Positions 7,373-14,504 of a stretch of DNA of 15,445 nucleotides are shown here, one piece after another (within the stretch, counting starts at the first letter, position 1; every line of letters begins with the position of its first letter). Source of the stretch: Candidatus Zixiibacteriota bacterium (GTDB lineage Bacteria > Zixibacteria > MSB-5A5 > GN15 > PGXB01); the NCBI GenBank assembly GCA_003641425.1, contig QNAH01000015.1, positions 1 through 15,445 on the forward strand, given 5' to 3'. The translations under genes were made by a program, and so were the position numbers. Below the pieces are notes generated by a model, which was given only the letters and a program-made list of their open reading frames with translations, was not told the origin of the DNA and ran no database searches.

Positions 7373-8017
7373 ATGGATGTCTTTGGAACATGGCTGGCGG
7401 CCTTCTTTACATTAGGAATAATCTCGTTTCTTTATAAAGACAACGCCTGGTATAAAATCAGCGAAGCCATTTTTGTGGGTATATCGGCCGGTTACTGGTT
7501 TGTGGTCTCATTCTGGGATAATCTTTACGGCAAATTGTACCTTGGTATCACCGACAGTCATGATTACATGCTTCTGGTCGGCGCCATTCTCGGATTTATG
7601 ATGCTTCTGCGTCTGATTCCCAATATCGGATGGATTTCTCGGTGGCCGTTGTCCTTTGTGGTCGGAGCCATTTCCGGTCTGTATCTGATGAACTATTTTT
7701 CATCAAATGTGATGCTCCAGGTCAAGGATTCGATTCTTCCGTTTTTCAGCACGGAATACGGTTCTTCCATTTTCTCGGCATCATTCGGTCAGATAGTGGC
7801 CAATATGGTGGTGGTTATCGGAACCTTTACCGGCCTGGTTTATTTCTTTTTCTCAAAGGAACACAAGGGCGCCTTTGGCGGAGCGGCCAAAATCGGTATC
7901 TGGGTCATTATGGTGACTTTCGGAGCCTCGTTTGGCTATACCGTTATGAGCCGTATGTCACTGCTGATCGGCCGCATGGATTTCATCTTCGGAGACTGGC
8001 TGGGAATGATCAAATAG
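7373..8017 (+). CDS. Cassette 1, D protein: six-helix membrane protein
   Basis: A 214-residue integral membrane protein, the shortest of the three D proteins and probably the family core. Helices lie at about 4-20, 32-48, 65-81, 92-109, 141-160 and 173-192. The basic loops YKDNAWYK (21-28), ISRW (88-91) and FSKEHKG (160-166) are predicted inside, so both ends lie outside. Signature blocks shared by all D proteins are FLYKDN, GWISRW (SWISRW in D3), YFFFSKEH and GASFGYTVM. ATG 7373 is chosen because GGAG lies nine bases upstream; a TTG five codons earlier is less likely. The stop overlaps the GTG start of A2 by one base, which joins cassette 1 to cassette 2. The function is unknown. Confidence 0.86.
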   Translation: MDVFGTWLAAFFTLGIISFLYKDNAWYKISEAIFVGISAGYWFVVSFWDNLYGKLYLGITDSHDYMLLVGAILGFMMLLRLIPNIGWISRWPLSFVVGAISGLYLMNYFSSNVMLQVKDSILPFFSTEYGSSIFSASFGQIVANMVVVIGTFTGLVYFFFSKEHKGAFGGAAKIGIWVIMVTFGASFGYTVMSRMSLLIGRMDFIFGDWLGMIK

Positions 8018-9264
8018 TGAAAGTCGATAATTCCAAAGTGAAGAAACCGCTCAAGATTTCAATCTGTCTGATAATCCTTTCTTTTTTTATTATATCATCT
8101 ATACAGGCGCAGGAAGCTGATTCGATTATTATTGATTCGCTTACGGTATTTTCCGCCGCGGCCCCTACCTGGGTTGTTGCCAAAGATTATCACTATGATC
8201 GCGGCGATAATGTCGATATCGAATGGCAATTGTCAGCCAACGATGACGGAACCGGGGCCATTCTGGGCTATGATATATTCCGCGCCGAGGCCGGGTCGGA
8301 TGAATTCATGCTGGTCGGTGCGGCCCTTCCGGGCGAGAACATATTCCGCGACAAATCGGCTGAAAACGGTATCGCTTATGTTTATAAAGTTGCTGTCAAT
8401 TTTGGCGGTGGGGCATCAGCCTCGGCCATATCGGACCCGGTTATCCCGGATACCGAGATCATAAATTTCAATCTCTGGAACATGTTCGTTATCGGTCTTT
8501 TGATTACCGGCGCGGTGATATATTTCATCGCTCACGCCAAGCGGGGCAGAAAATTATTTATCCGGAAAATAGCCGGTCTCGAGGCGATCGATGAGGCTAT
8601 CGGTCGAGCCACCGAGATGGGCCGGCCGATCCTGTTTATTCCCGGCATCAATGATATGGATGATGTTCAGACGATAGCCGGTATTACCATCCTCGCGCGT
8701 GTCGCCAAGGTTGTCGCCGACTACGATATAAGGATCAACATGCCGGTCGCTCGTTCGATAGTCATGACCACGGCGCGGGAGACCATCAAAGAGGCTTATA
8801 TGGGTGCGGGGAGGCCGGATGCCTACAATGACGATATGGTCCGTTATATCACCGACGAGCAGTTCGGCTATGTGGCGGCGGTTGACGGTATTATGGTGCG
8901 CGAGAAACCGGCCACCTGTTTTTACCTGGGCGCCTTTTTCGCCGAATCGCTGATCCTGGCGGAGACAGGGAACTCGATCGGCGCCATCCAGATCGCCGGG
9001 ACCGCGATGCCGGCGCAGTTGCCGTTTTTCGTGGCCGCCTGCGATTATACTCTGATAGGCGAGGAACTTTTTGCCGCATCGGCCTATCTCTCCAACGAAC
9101 CCAAGCAGTTGGGATCATTGAAGGGACAGGATGTCGGCAAGTTTATTGCCATGATTGCGATTTTGATCGGCGTTCTTAGCCAGACCATCTCATCGGCCTG
9201 GGGCGGGACGTTTTTCACCAAACTGAGTGACTATATGCACCAGTTGTTTACGGTGCTTAATTAA
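8017..9264 (+). CDS. Cassette 2, A protein: exported FN3-like domain, membrane helix, DUF6754-type cytoplasmic domain
   Basis: A 415-residue relative of A1 with the same layout: signal peptide (about 1-31, ending SIQAQ), FN3-like domain (about 50-145, with DIEWQ and AYVYKVAV), membrane helix (about 156-172), basic flank HAKRGRKLFIRK, cytoplasmic domain, and C-terminal helix. By eye its cytoplasmic domain is closer to A1 than to A3: both share PGINDMD and GNSIGAIQIAGT. The start is the GTG at 8017, overlapping the D1 stop, with GGGAA about ten bases upstream. A GTG at 8038 would give a shorter signal peptide beginning with KKPLK. There is no ATG at the expected place. The frame stays open far back into D1, but that part does not resemble the family and is chance. 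Confidence 0.83.
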   Translation: MKVDNSKVKKPLKISICLIILSFFIISSIQAQEADSIIIDSLTVFSAAAPTWVVAKDYHYDRGDNVDIEWQLSANDDGTGAILGYDIFRAEAGSDEFMLVGAALPGENIFRDKSAENGIAYVYKVAVNFGGGASASAISDPVIPDTEIINFNLWNMFVIGLLITGAVIYFIAHAKRGRKLFIRKIAGLEAIDEAIGRATEMGRPILFIPGINDMDDVQTIAGITILARVAKVVADYDIRINMPVARSIVMTTARETIKEAYMGAGRPDAYNDDMVRYITDEQFGYVAAVDGIMVREKPATCFYLGAFFAESLILAETGNSIGAIQIAGTAMPAQLPFFVAACDYTLIGEELFAASAYLSNEPKQLGSLKGQDVGKFIAMIAILIGVLSQTISSAWGGTFFTKLSDYMHQLFTVLN

Positions 9265-9281
9265 CGAAACAGGGAAGAAGC

Positions 9282-9959
9282 TTGAAAAAAAAGATTCCAT
9301 TAACCATCACATTTATTGTCGGGGTCGTCCTTATCCTGTCGGTGTTCTTTCCCCCGATCGAGACACTGGGAGAGGATTTCTCGCTTTTCTTTGACATTAT
9401 TGCGGTTTTTGCCTTCTTCCTCGGCGGCGGCAACCTGATCCGGGTGCATGCCGATAAAATTTCCAAAAAGAAACGTGACTGGGGCTTTTCGATAGTGACC
9501 GTGATCGGTTTCATCCTGATGCTTGCGGCCGGCCTGTTGAAACTCTGGAACCCGGGCGGTATAGCAGCCGACGTAGCGGCGACCGGCTCGATGTTCCAGT
9601 TGATGTATGACTGGATTTTCAACCCGCTCGGCGCCACCATGTATGCGCTGCTGGCCTTTTATGTCGCATCGGCCTCATACCGTGCTTTCCGTGCCAAAAA
9701 CAGCGATGCCACCATTTTGCTGGTGGCGGCTTTTATAATATTGCTGGGGCGGACACCGCTGGGTGTCTATGCCACCAGCTGGGTACCGGAATCATTTTCG
9801 ATCATGCAGATTCCCAACCTGGCTATCTGGATTATGACCTCGCCTAACCTGGCCGGACAGCGGGCCATTATGATCGGTATTGCACTCGGCGTCGTCTCGA
9901 TGTCATTGCGGCTGATCCTGGGCGTTGAACGGACACATCTGGGGAGCGACAATGAGTAA
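9282..9959 (+). CDS. Cassette 2, B protein: six-helix membrane protein, TTG start
   Basis: A 225-residue relative of B1 and B3 with the same six helices, the loop KISKKKRDW and the block LLAFYVASASYRAFRA. The TTG at 9282 is the right start: it has AGGG seven bases upstream, and the peptide that follows (KKKIPLTITFIVG) lines up residue for residue with the ATG-started ends of B1 (RREIPMIITAVVG) and B3 (KRQLPLMMVFVFG). The loop between helices 3 and 4 is slightly longer than in B1. It ends eight bases inside C2 (ATGAGTAA), another sign of coupled translation. A run in the SYRAFRA region is identical in DNA to B1, including synonymous positions. Confidence 0.87.
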   Translation: MKKKIPLTITFIVGVVLILSVFFPPIETLGEDFSLFFDIIAVFAFFLGGGNLIRVHADKISKKKRDWGFSIVTVIGFILMLAAGLLKLWNPGGIAADVAATGSMFQLMYDWIFNPLGATMYALLAFYVASASYRAFRAKNSDATILLVAAFIILLGRTPLGVYATSWVPESFSIMQIPNLAIWIMTSPNLAGQRAIMIGIALGVVSMSLRLILGVERTHLGSDNE

Positions 9960-10863
9960 TATCGGACTAATCATATCACTGATTGTGATCGCCGCCGGTC
10001 TACTCTGGCTGTTCATCCTGGCTTTGCGGGGAAAAGAGGTTGAACGCCGGATTGTCTTTTTATTTATTGGTCTGGCCGTCTCGGTGCCGCTTCTTTTCAA
10101 CATCACTTTTTCCGAAAAAGCCACTCCCATTGTAATGGATGTGTTCAATAAAATAGAGAATCTTCCAGAAGGTTCTAAAATTCTTTTGTCATACGACTAT
10201 GGGCCATCAATGGCGCCCGAGGTTGAGCCGATGTCGAATGCTTTTCTGAGGCATGCTCTGGCGAAAGGGCATAAGGTCTATATCATGTGTCTCTGGGCAA
10301 CCGGGCAATCCCTGGCCGCCACGGCAATCGATTCGATCGTCATCAAGGAGTTCCCGGATAAAATATACGGTGAGGATTATATCAATATCGGTTTCAAGGC
10401 GGGCGGGACCGGTGTGTTGAATGTCATCATCACCGATTTCAGAAAGATGTATCTGACGGATGTCAACGGTGTTGATCTTGATTCGATGTCTATTTTCGAG
10501 GGTATCCGTTCGCTCAAGGATATGGATATGCTGATCTCTATCGGCGGGGGTTTCCCCGGGGTCAAGGAATGGGTTCTTTTTGCCGGCGCGCCCGGGAACA
10601 TACCCACGGCCGGCGGTTGTGCCGCAGTTTCGGCACCCCTGCTGTACCCTTATTATCCAAAACAACTTCTTGGGCTTTTAGGAGGTATCAAGGGGGCCGC
10701 GGAATATGAATCGCAATTGAAAAAAGTATATAAACGTTTCGAGGGCTCGCCGACTCCCGGTATCAAGATGATGGGTCCGCAAACCCTGGCTCACCTGATT
10801 GTCATGGCCTTTATTGTTATCGGTAATATCTCGTATTTTGTTTCCAGGCGGAGGCAGAAATAA
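9952..10863 (+). CDS. Cassette 2, C protein: doubly anchored domain outside the cytoplasm
   Basis: A 303-residue relative of C1. It has two N-terminal helices (about 4-24 and 33-50) instead of three, the same basic loop before the last of them (GKEVERR), a soluble domain predicted outside, and a C-terminal helix (279-296) with a basic tail (SRRRQK). Conserved points are SYDYGP (80-85), LYPYYPKQLLGLLGGIKGAA (231-250) and EWV (206-208). It has lost the TDYYGTP motif of C1 and C3 (here TDVNGVDLDS) and carries PGAP-type insertions nearby, so it may be specialised. The start ATG 9952 has GGGGAG five bases upstream and overlaps the end of B2. D2 begins one base after the stop. Confidence 0.84.
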   Translation: MSNIGLIISLIVIAAGLLWLFILALRGKEVERRIVFLFIGLAVSVPLLFNITFSEKATPIVMDVFNKIENLPEGSKILLSYDYGPSMAPEVEPMSNAFLRHALAKGHKVYIMCLWATGQSLAATAIDSIVIKEFPDKIYGEDYINIGFKAGGTGVLNVIITDFRKMYLTDVNGVDLDSMSIFEGIRSLKDMDMLISIGGGFPGVKEWVLFAGAPGNIPTAGGCAAVSAPLLYPYYPKQLLGLLGGIKGAAEYESQLKKVYKRFEGSPTPGIKMMGPQTLAHLIVMAFIVIGNISYFVSRRRQK

Positions 10864-10864
10864 T

Positions 10865-11689
10865 ATGACTGGTTCAAAACGTCTTAGCGCGATTATTCTG
10901 GTGGTTGTTGTCGCCCTCTTTCTGATAAGTTGGATTGTCAAAGGGGTCGCCATTCACGATGAAGGTTCCGGTTTATGGTTTTCGTTTCGCGATGCTTTTC
11001 TGATAACGCTGGCCGCTTTTCTGACCCTGGCTATATTTTCTTTTCTGTACAAGGATAATCCTTATTATAAATTTGCGGAGCATCTTTTCGTTGGTGTATC
11101 GGCGGCGTACTGGATGTGTGTCGGTTTCTGGTCGACCATGATTGGTAATATGCTTCCGAATCTTTCGGAATCACTCAGTAATTATTTTGACGTGCCATAT
11201 AAGGGGTTGAATGTATTTTATATTGTCCCGCTGATTCTCGGTATCATGCTTTTGATGCGATTGTCATCGAAGGCGGGGTGGATTTCCCGCTGGGCGCTGG
11301 CCTGGATTGTAGGGACGACAGCCGGCCTGAATCTGATCCGATACCTGCGAACCGACTTTATCAGTCAGGTAAGTAACACCTTTTTGCCGCTGTTGGTCGA
11401 GTGGAAAGGTATCGGTCCGTTTTTCTCAGATTTGTCGCTGGCCTCGACGGGGCAACTGGTTATGACACTGTCTAACTGGGTAATATTTATCGGTGTTTTC
11501 AGCGGATTGATTTACTTCTTCTTCTCCAAGGAGCACAAGGGATTTTTTGGTGTCGCATCGAAGGTCGGGATCTGGGTGCTGATGATTACTTTTGGAGCTT
11601 CTTTCGGCTATACCGTCATGGGACGTGTTTCCCTGCTGGTCGGCCGCCTCACATATCTTTTCAAAGACTGGTTAGGACTAATAAGTTAA
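10865..11689 (+). CDS. Cassette 2, D protein: seven-helix membrane protein
   Basis: A 274-residue relative of D1 with about 45 extra residues at the N-terminus. These begin with a basic MTGSKR and form an additional membrane helix (about 8-26), so the N-terminus moves to the inside while the six-helix core keeps its orientation. Core landmarks are FSFLYKDNPYYKFAEHLFVG, GWISRW, YFFFSKEHKG and GASFGYTVMGR. The loop between core helices 2 and 3 is longer than in D1. The ATG at 10865 has GGAGG ten bases upstream within the end of C2; in-frame codons further upstream lie inside C2 and do not resemble the family. A 29-bp gap follows before A3. Confidence 0.86.
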   Translation: MTGSKRLSAIILVVVVALFLISWIVKGVAIHDEGSGLWFSFRDAFLITLAAFLTLAIFSFLYKDNPYYKFAEHLFVGVSAAYWMCVGFWSTMIGNMLPNLSESLSNYFDVPYKGLNVFYIVPLILGIMLLMRLSSKAGWISRWALAWIVGTTAGLNLIRYLRTDFISQVSNTFLPLLVEWKGIGPFFSDLSLASTGQLVMTLSNWVIFIGVFSGLIYFFFSKEHKGFFGVASKVGIWVLMITFGASFGYTVMGRVSLLVGRLTYLFKDWLGLIS

Positions 11690-11718
11690 TTTTCACATAA
11701 ACAGCAAGAGGCTTTTAT

Positions 11719-12951
11719 ATGAAGCTAAAGACATTAACTGTTCTATGTTGTCTGCTTTTCGGAGTCGTTTTGACGGCTGTTTCCCAAGAAGCCGCCGACA
11801 GCGTTATTGCGCCTGATTCCGCTCAGGCGGTAATGCTGCCGTCACCGGTCCTGAGATTGAGCGGCGAGGACGCTCCGGATGATCATGGTCACGCAATAGA
11901 TTTGACCTGGGAAAAATCCGCCGATGACGGCGCCGGTCAGATGAACGTGATCGGTTATATGGTTTTTCGCGCAGATTCACCCGATGGGCCGTTTGATGCA
12001 CGTTCCGACCTTTTGTTCGGTGTCACCGAATTTACCGATGCGGGGGCAATGAATGAAGGTGAGAATGACTACATGCCGGATCATCAGGATTATTATTACA
12101 AAGTCCGGGCATTGACCGCCGATAGTGCGGTTTATGCCGATTCCGAGATATTCGGACCGGTGCAGTCGTACGGCCAGTGGTTCAACTGGGAAAGACTGGC
12201 TGTTTTTTTGATGGTCGCCGGGTTTTTATTTTTGATGATTCACTTTATCAGAAGGGCCAAAGGCGGCGCCGATCTTTATGTTCGTCGGCTGGCCGGTATC
12301 GAGGCGGTTGATGAGGCCATCGGACGCGCGACCGAAATGGGTAAACCGATCCTGTATGTTCTCGGTCTGGGCACCGCCGCCGACATTGCCACGATCGCAT
12401 CATATACCATCCTGGGCCGGGTTGCCAAAAAGGTGGCCGAATATCAGACCGGTCTGATCGTACCGTGTTATGATCCGATCGTCATGACAGTGGCTCAGGA
12501 AACGGTGCGAACGGCATATATGGATGCCGGGCGTCCCGATGCGTTCAGCGAGGATATGGTCTACTTCGTGACCAATCAGCAGTTTGCCTATGTGGCCGGT
12601 GTCAACGGGGTCATGCTTCGTGAACGTCCCGCCACCAATCTGTATATGGGCAAGTTCTATGCCGAATCCCTGATCCTGGCCGAAACCGGAGTGGTTGCCG
12701 GTTCGATCCAGATCTCCGGAACCGATGAGATTTCGCAGATCCCGTTCTTTGTGGTTGCCTGCGACTATACGCTGATCGGCGAGGAGCTATATGCGGCGTC
12801 GGCCTATCTCGGCAAGGAGCCGCTGCTGCTTGGTTCGCTCAAGGCTCAGGATTATGCCAAGGCGGGAGTGATTCTGCTGGCAATAATCGGTTTTATTTCA
12901 TTGATGTTGGGTTATCATGGCGTCGTGGAATTTTTCCACGTTACCGGTTAA
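11719..12951 (+). CDS. Cassette 3, A protein: exported FN3-like domain, membrane helix, DUF6754-type cytoplasmic domain
   Basis: A 410-residue, more diverged relative of A1 and A2. It has a signal peptide (about 1-22, ending TAVS), an FN3-like domain (about 40-148, with DLTWEKS and YYYKVRAL), a membrane helix (about 160-177), basic flank RRAKGGADLYVRR, the cytoplasmic domain with GRATEMG and CDYTLIGEEL, and a C-terminal helix. Where A1 and A2 have PGINDMD and GNSIGAIQIAGT, A3 has LGLGTAAD and GVVAGSIQISGT, so this pocket or surface differs. Two cysteines in the signal peptide do not form a convincing lipobox. The start is clear: AGAGG lies seven bases before the ATG. The gap to B3 is 15 bp. 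Confidence 0.86.
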   Translation: MKLKTLTVLCCLLFGVVLTAVSQEAADSVIAPDSAQAVMLPSPVLRLSGEDAPDDHGHAIDLTWEKSADDGAGQMNVIGYMVFRADSPDGPFDARSDLLFGVTEFTDAGAMNEGENDYMPDHQDYYYKVRALTADSAVYADSEIFGPVQSYGQWFNWERLAVFLMVAGFLFLMIHFIRRAKGGADLYVRRLAGIEAVDEAIGRATEMGKPILYVLGLGTAADIATIASYTILGRVAKKVAEYQTGLIVPCYDPIVMTVAQETVRTAYMDAGRPDAFSEDMVYFVTNQQFAYVAGVNGVMLRERPATNLYMGKFYAESLILAETGVVAGSIQISGTDEISQIPFFVVACDYTLIGEELYAASAYLGKEPLLLGSLKAQDYAKAGVILLAIIGFISLMLGYHGVVEFFHVTG

Positions 12952-12966
12952 GAAGGATGAATTGAG

Positions 12967-13608
12967 ATGAAAAGACAGTTACCATTGATGATGGTTTTTG
13001 TATTCGGATTCGCCATGATCATACAGTATTTTATACCGCATCAGGCATCCGAATGGGTAAATGCATTCCTTATGGACTGGATGATGATTATCGGCGTTTT
13101 TGCCCTGGCACTGGGTATCTGGTCGCTGATAAAAGTCTCCTGGGATAAAATTAAATACAAAAAGCCCAACTGGGAGTATGCAATAGTCACACTGGCCGGG
13201 CTCTTTTTGATGATATTTTTCGGGTTTGACTATTTCCGGCATTTCTCGACCCCGATCGGTTCGGATAATTACATGTATGTGCATTTTTACCGGCACATAG
13301 TCATTCCGATTCAGTCCACGATGTTTTCACTGTTGGCCTTCTTCATAGCCTCGGCGGCTTATCGGGCCTTCCGGGCAAGATCACTTCTGGCGACCCTGCT
13401 GCTGATTGCGGCGCTTGTTATTATGCTCCGTTTCAATCCGCTGCTGGGACCGATCCAGCCGATTATGGAAAAGTTCTCGGTCTGGCTTCTTAATGTCCCG
13501 AATCTCGCCGCCAAACGGGCGATCGTTATCGGGGTCGGTCTGGGTATGGTCGCCACCGCCCTTAAGGTAATTCTTGGAATCGAACGCGCCTATCTGGGCA
13601 AGGATTGA
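12967..13608 (+). CDS. Cassette 3, B protein: six-helix membrane protein
   Basis: A 213-residue relative of B1 and B2 with six predicted helices, the loop KIKYKKPNW, the block LLAFFIASAAYRAFRA and the end KVILGIERAYLG. Its N-terminus (VFGFAMIIQYFIPH) is closer to B1 than to B2. AAGGA lies nine bases before the ATG. The loop after helix 3 is rich in aromatic residues and histidine (DYFRHFSTP, YMYVHFYRHI) and is predicted outside. The stop is 13 bp before C3, so unlike the other two copies B3 and C3 do not overlap. Confidence 0.87.
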   Translation: MKRQLPLMMVFVFGFAMIIQYFIPHQASEWVNAFLMDWMMIIGVFALALGIWSLIKVSWDKIKYKKPNWEYAIVTLAGLFLMIFFGFDYFRHFSTPIGSDNYMYVHFYRHIVIPIQSTMFSLLAFFIASAAYRAFRARSLLATLLLIAALVIMLRFNPLLGPIQPIMEKFSVWLLNVPNLAAKRAIVIGVGLGMVATALKVILGIERAYLGKD

Positions 13609-13621
13609 GGAGGACTGAAAC

Positions 13622-14491
13622 ATGAATATATTTGATCGTTTGATGTCGTTCGACCGGCGCTGGGTCTTCCTCTCTCTGGCAATTGTATGTGTGGGGACGT
13701 ATCTCTGGGACTTTTCAGTCCCGATTACAATCAGCGAAGAGGCCCGGTCGATTTATGATGAAGTCGCGGCGCTCAAAGAGGGCGACATGATTTACATGTC
13801 GGTCGATTATGATCCCAACGCGCTGGCGGAACTTCACCCGACCACCTACGCCCTTGCGGAACTCTGTTTTCGAAAAAAGGTGAAGGTGATATTCGGAACG
13901 CTGTCGAATCTCGGTCAGGGTATGGTTGATCAGGTACTGCATGACATATCCGATTCCCTGAGAGATACCGCGACCTATAACGGCGTATTTTATGAGGGGC
14001 GTGAGATTGTTAACGGTGTCGATTATGTTTTCCTCGGGTACAAGCCGTATCCCGCGATGGTGATTCAGGCGATGGGGCTCGATTTCCGTGTCCCGTTTCC
14101 GACCGACTATTACGGCACGCCGATCGACAGTATTCCGATAATGCAGGGTACGAAAAACTTCGACCAGTGCAAGCTGGTTGTGGATATGGCGGCCGGTAAT
14201 GTCGCCGAGATGTGGATCACCTACGGGCACGGGAACTATGGTGTTCCTCTGGCCCTGGCGGTAACCGGTGTCATGGGCGCCGATATGTATCCTTATCTCC
14301 GTTCCGGCCAGATCTTCGGTCTCGCGGCCGGGCTTCTGGGTGCCGCCCAGCTCGAAAAATTGTGCGACAATCCCGGGCGCGCCATGGACGGTATGAGAAT
14401 TCAGCTTTTCGCTCATATTCTGATCATACTGTTTATTATCATGGGCAATATCGGCTTCCTGGCAACCCGCAAACTAAATAAACTGAAGTAG
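13622..14491 (+). CDS. Cassette 3, C protein: doubly anchored domain outside the cytoplasm
   Basis: A 289-residue relative, the shortest C protein. It has a single N-terminal helix (about 12-28) after a basic start (FDRLMSFDRRW), then the soluble domain, then a C-terminal helix (about 265-282) and basic tail (TRKLNKLK). Because C1 has three, C2 two and C3 one N-terminal helix, always preceded by a basic segment, the domain is predicted outside in every case. Conserved points are SVDYDP, TDYYGTPIDS (shared with C1, absent in C2), MYPYLRSGQIFGLAAGLLGA and the closing IQLFAH helix. GGAGGA lies about eight bases before the ATG. Its TAG stop is inside the strong ribosome site of D3. Confidence 0.84.
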   Translation: MNIFDRLMSFDRRWVFLSLAIVCVGTYLWDFSVPITISEEARSIYDEVAALKEGDMIYMSVDYDPNALAELHPTTYALAELCFRKKVKVIFGTLSNLGQGMVDQVLHDISDSLRDTATYNGVFYEGREIVNGVDYVFLGYKPYPAMVIQAMGLDFRVPFPTDYYGTPIDSIPIMQGTKNFDQCKLVVDMAAGNVAEMWITYGHGNYGVPLALAVTGVMGADMYPYLRSGQIFGLAAGLLGAAQLEKLCDNPGRAMDGMRIQLFAHILIILFIIMGNIGFLATRKLNKLK

Positions 14492-14500
14492 GAGGTGATC
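14490..14500 (+). promoter_or_regulatory. Near-perfect ribosome-binding site for the last gene
   Basis: AGGAGGTGATC is an 11-base match to the complement of the common bacterial 16S 3' end and lies four bases before the D3 ATG at 14505. It contains the end of the C3 stop codon, so the two genes can be coupled. It is the longest such match in the window. Confidence 0.75.
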
Positions 14501-14504
14501 GTAG

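Noticed and set aside
7630..8016. Upstream extension of the A2 reading frame back through D1
   Set aside because: The extended peptide resembles no A protein and runs in another frame over a clearly conserved D gene. The family-like signal peptide begins only at 8017.
13715..14416. Long open frame of 233 codons on the minus strand inside C3
   Set aside because: It lies entirely antisense to a gene supported by two paralogues, has no ribosome site that I can see, and its composition is rich in R and H as expected of a shadow.
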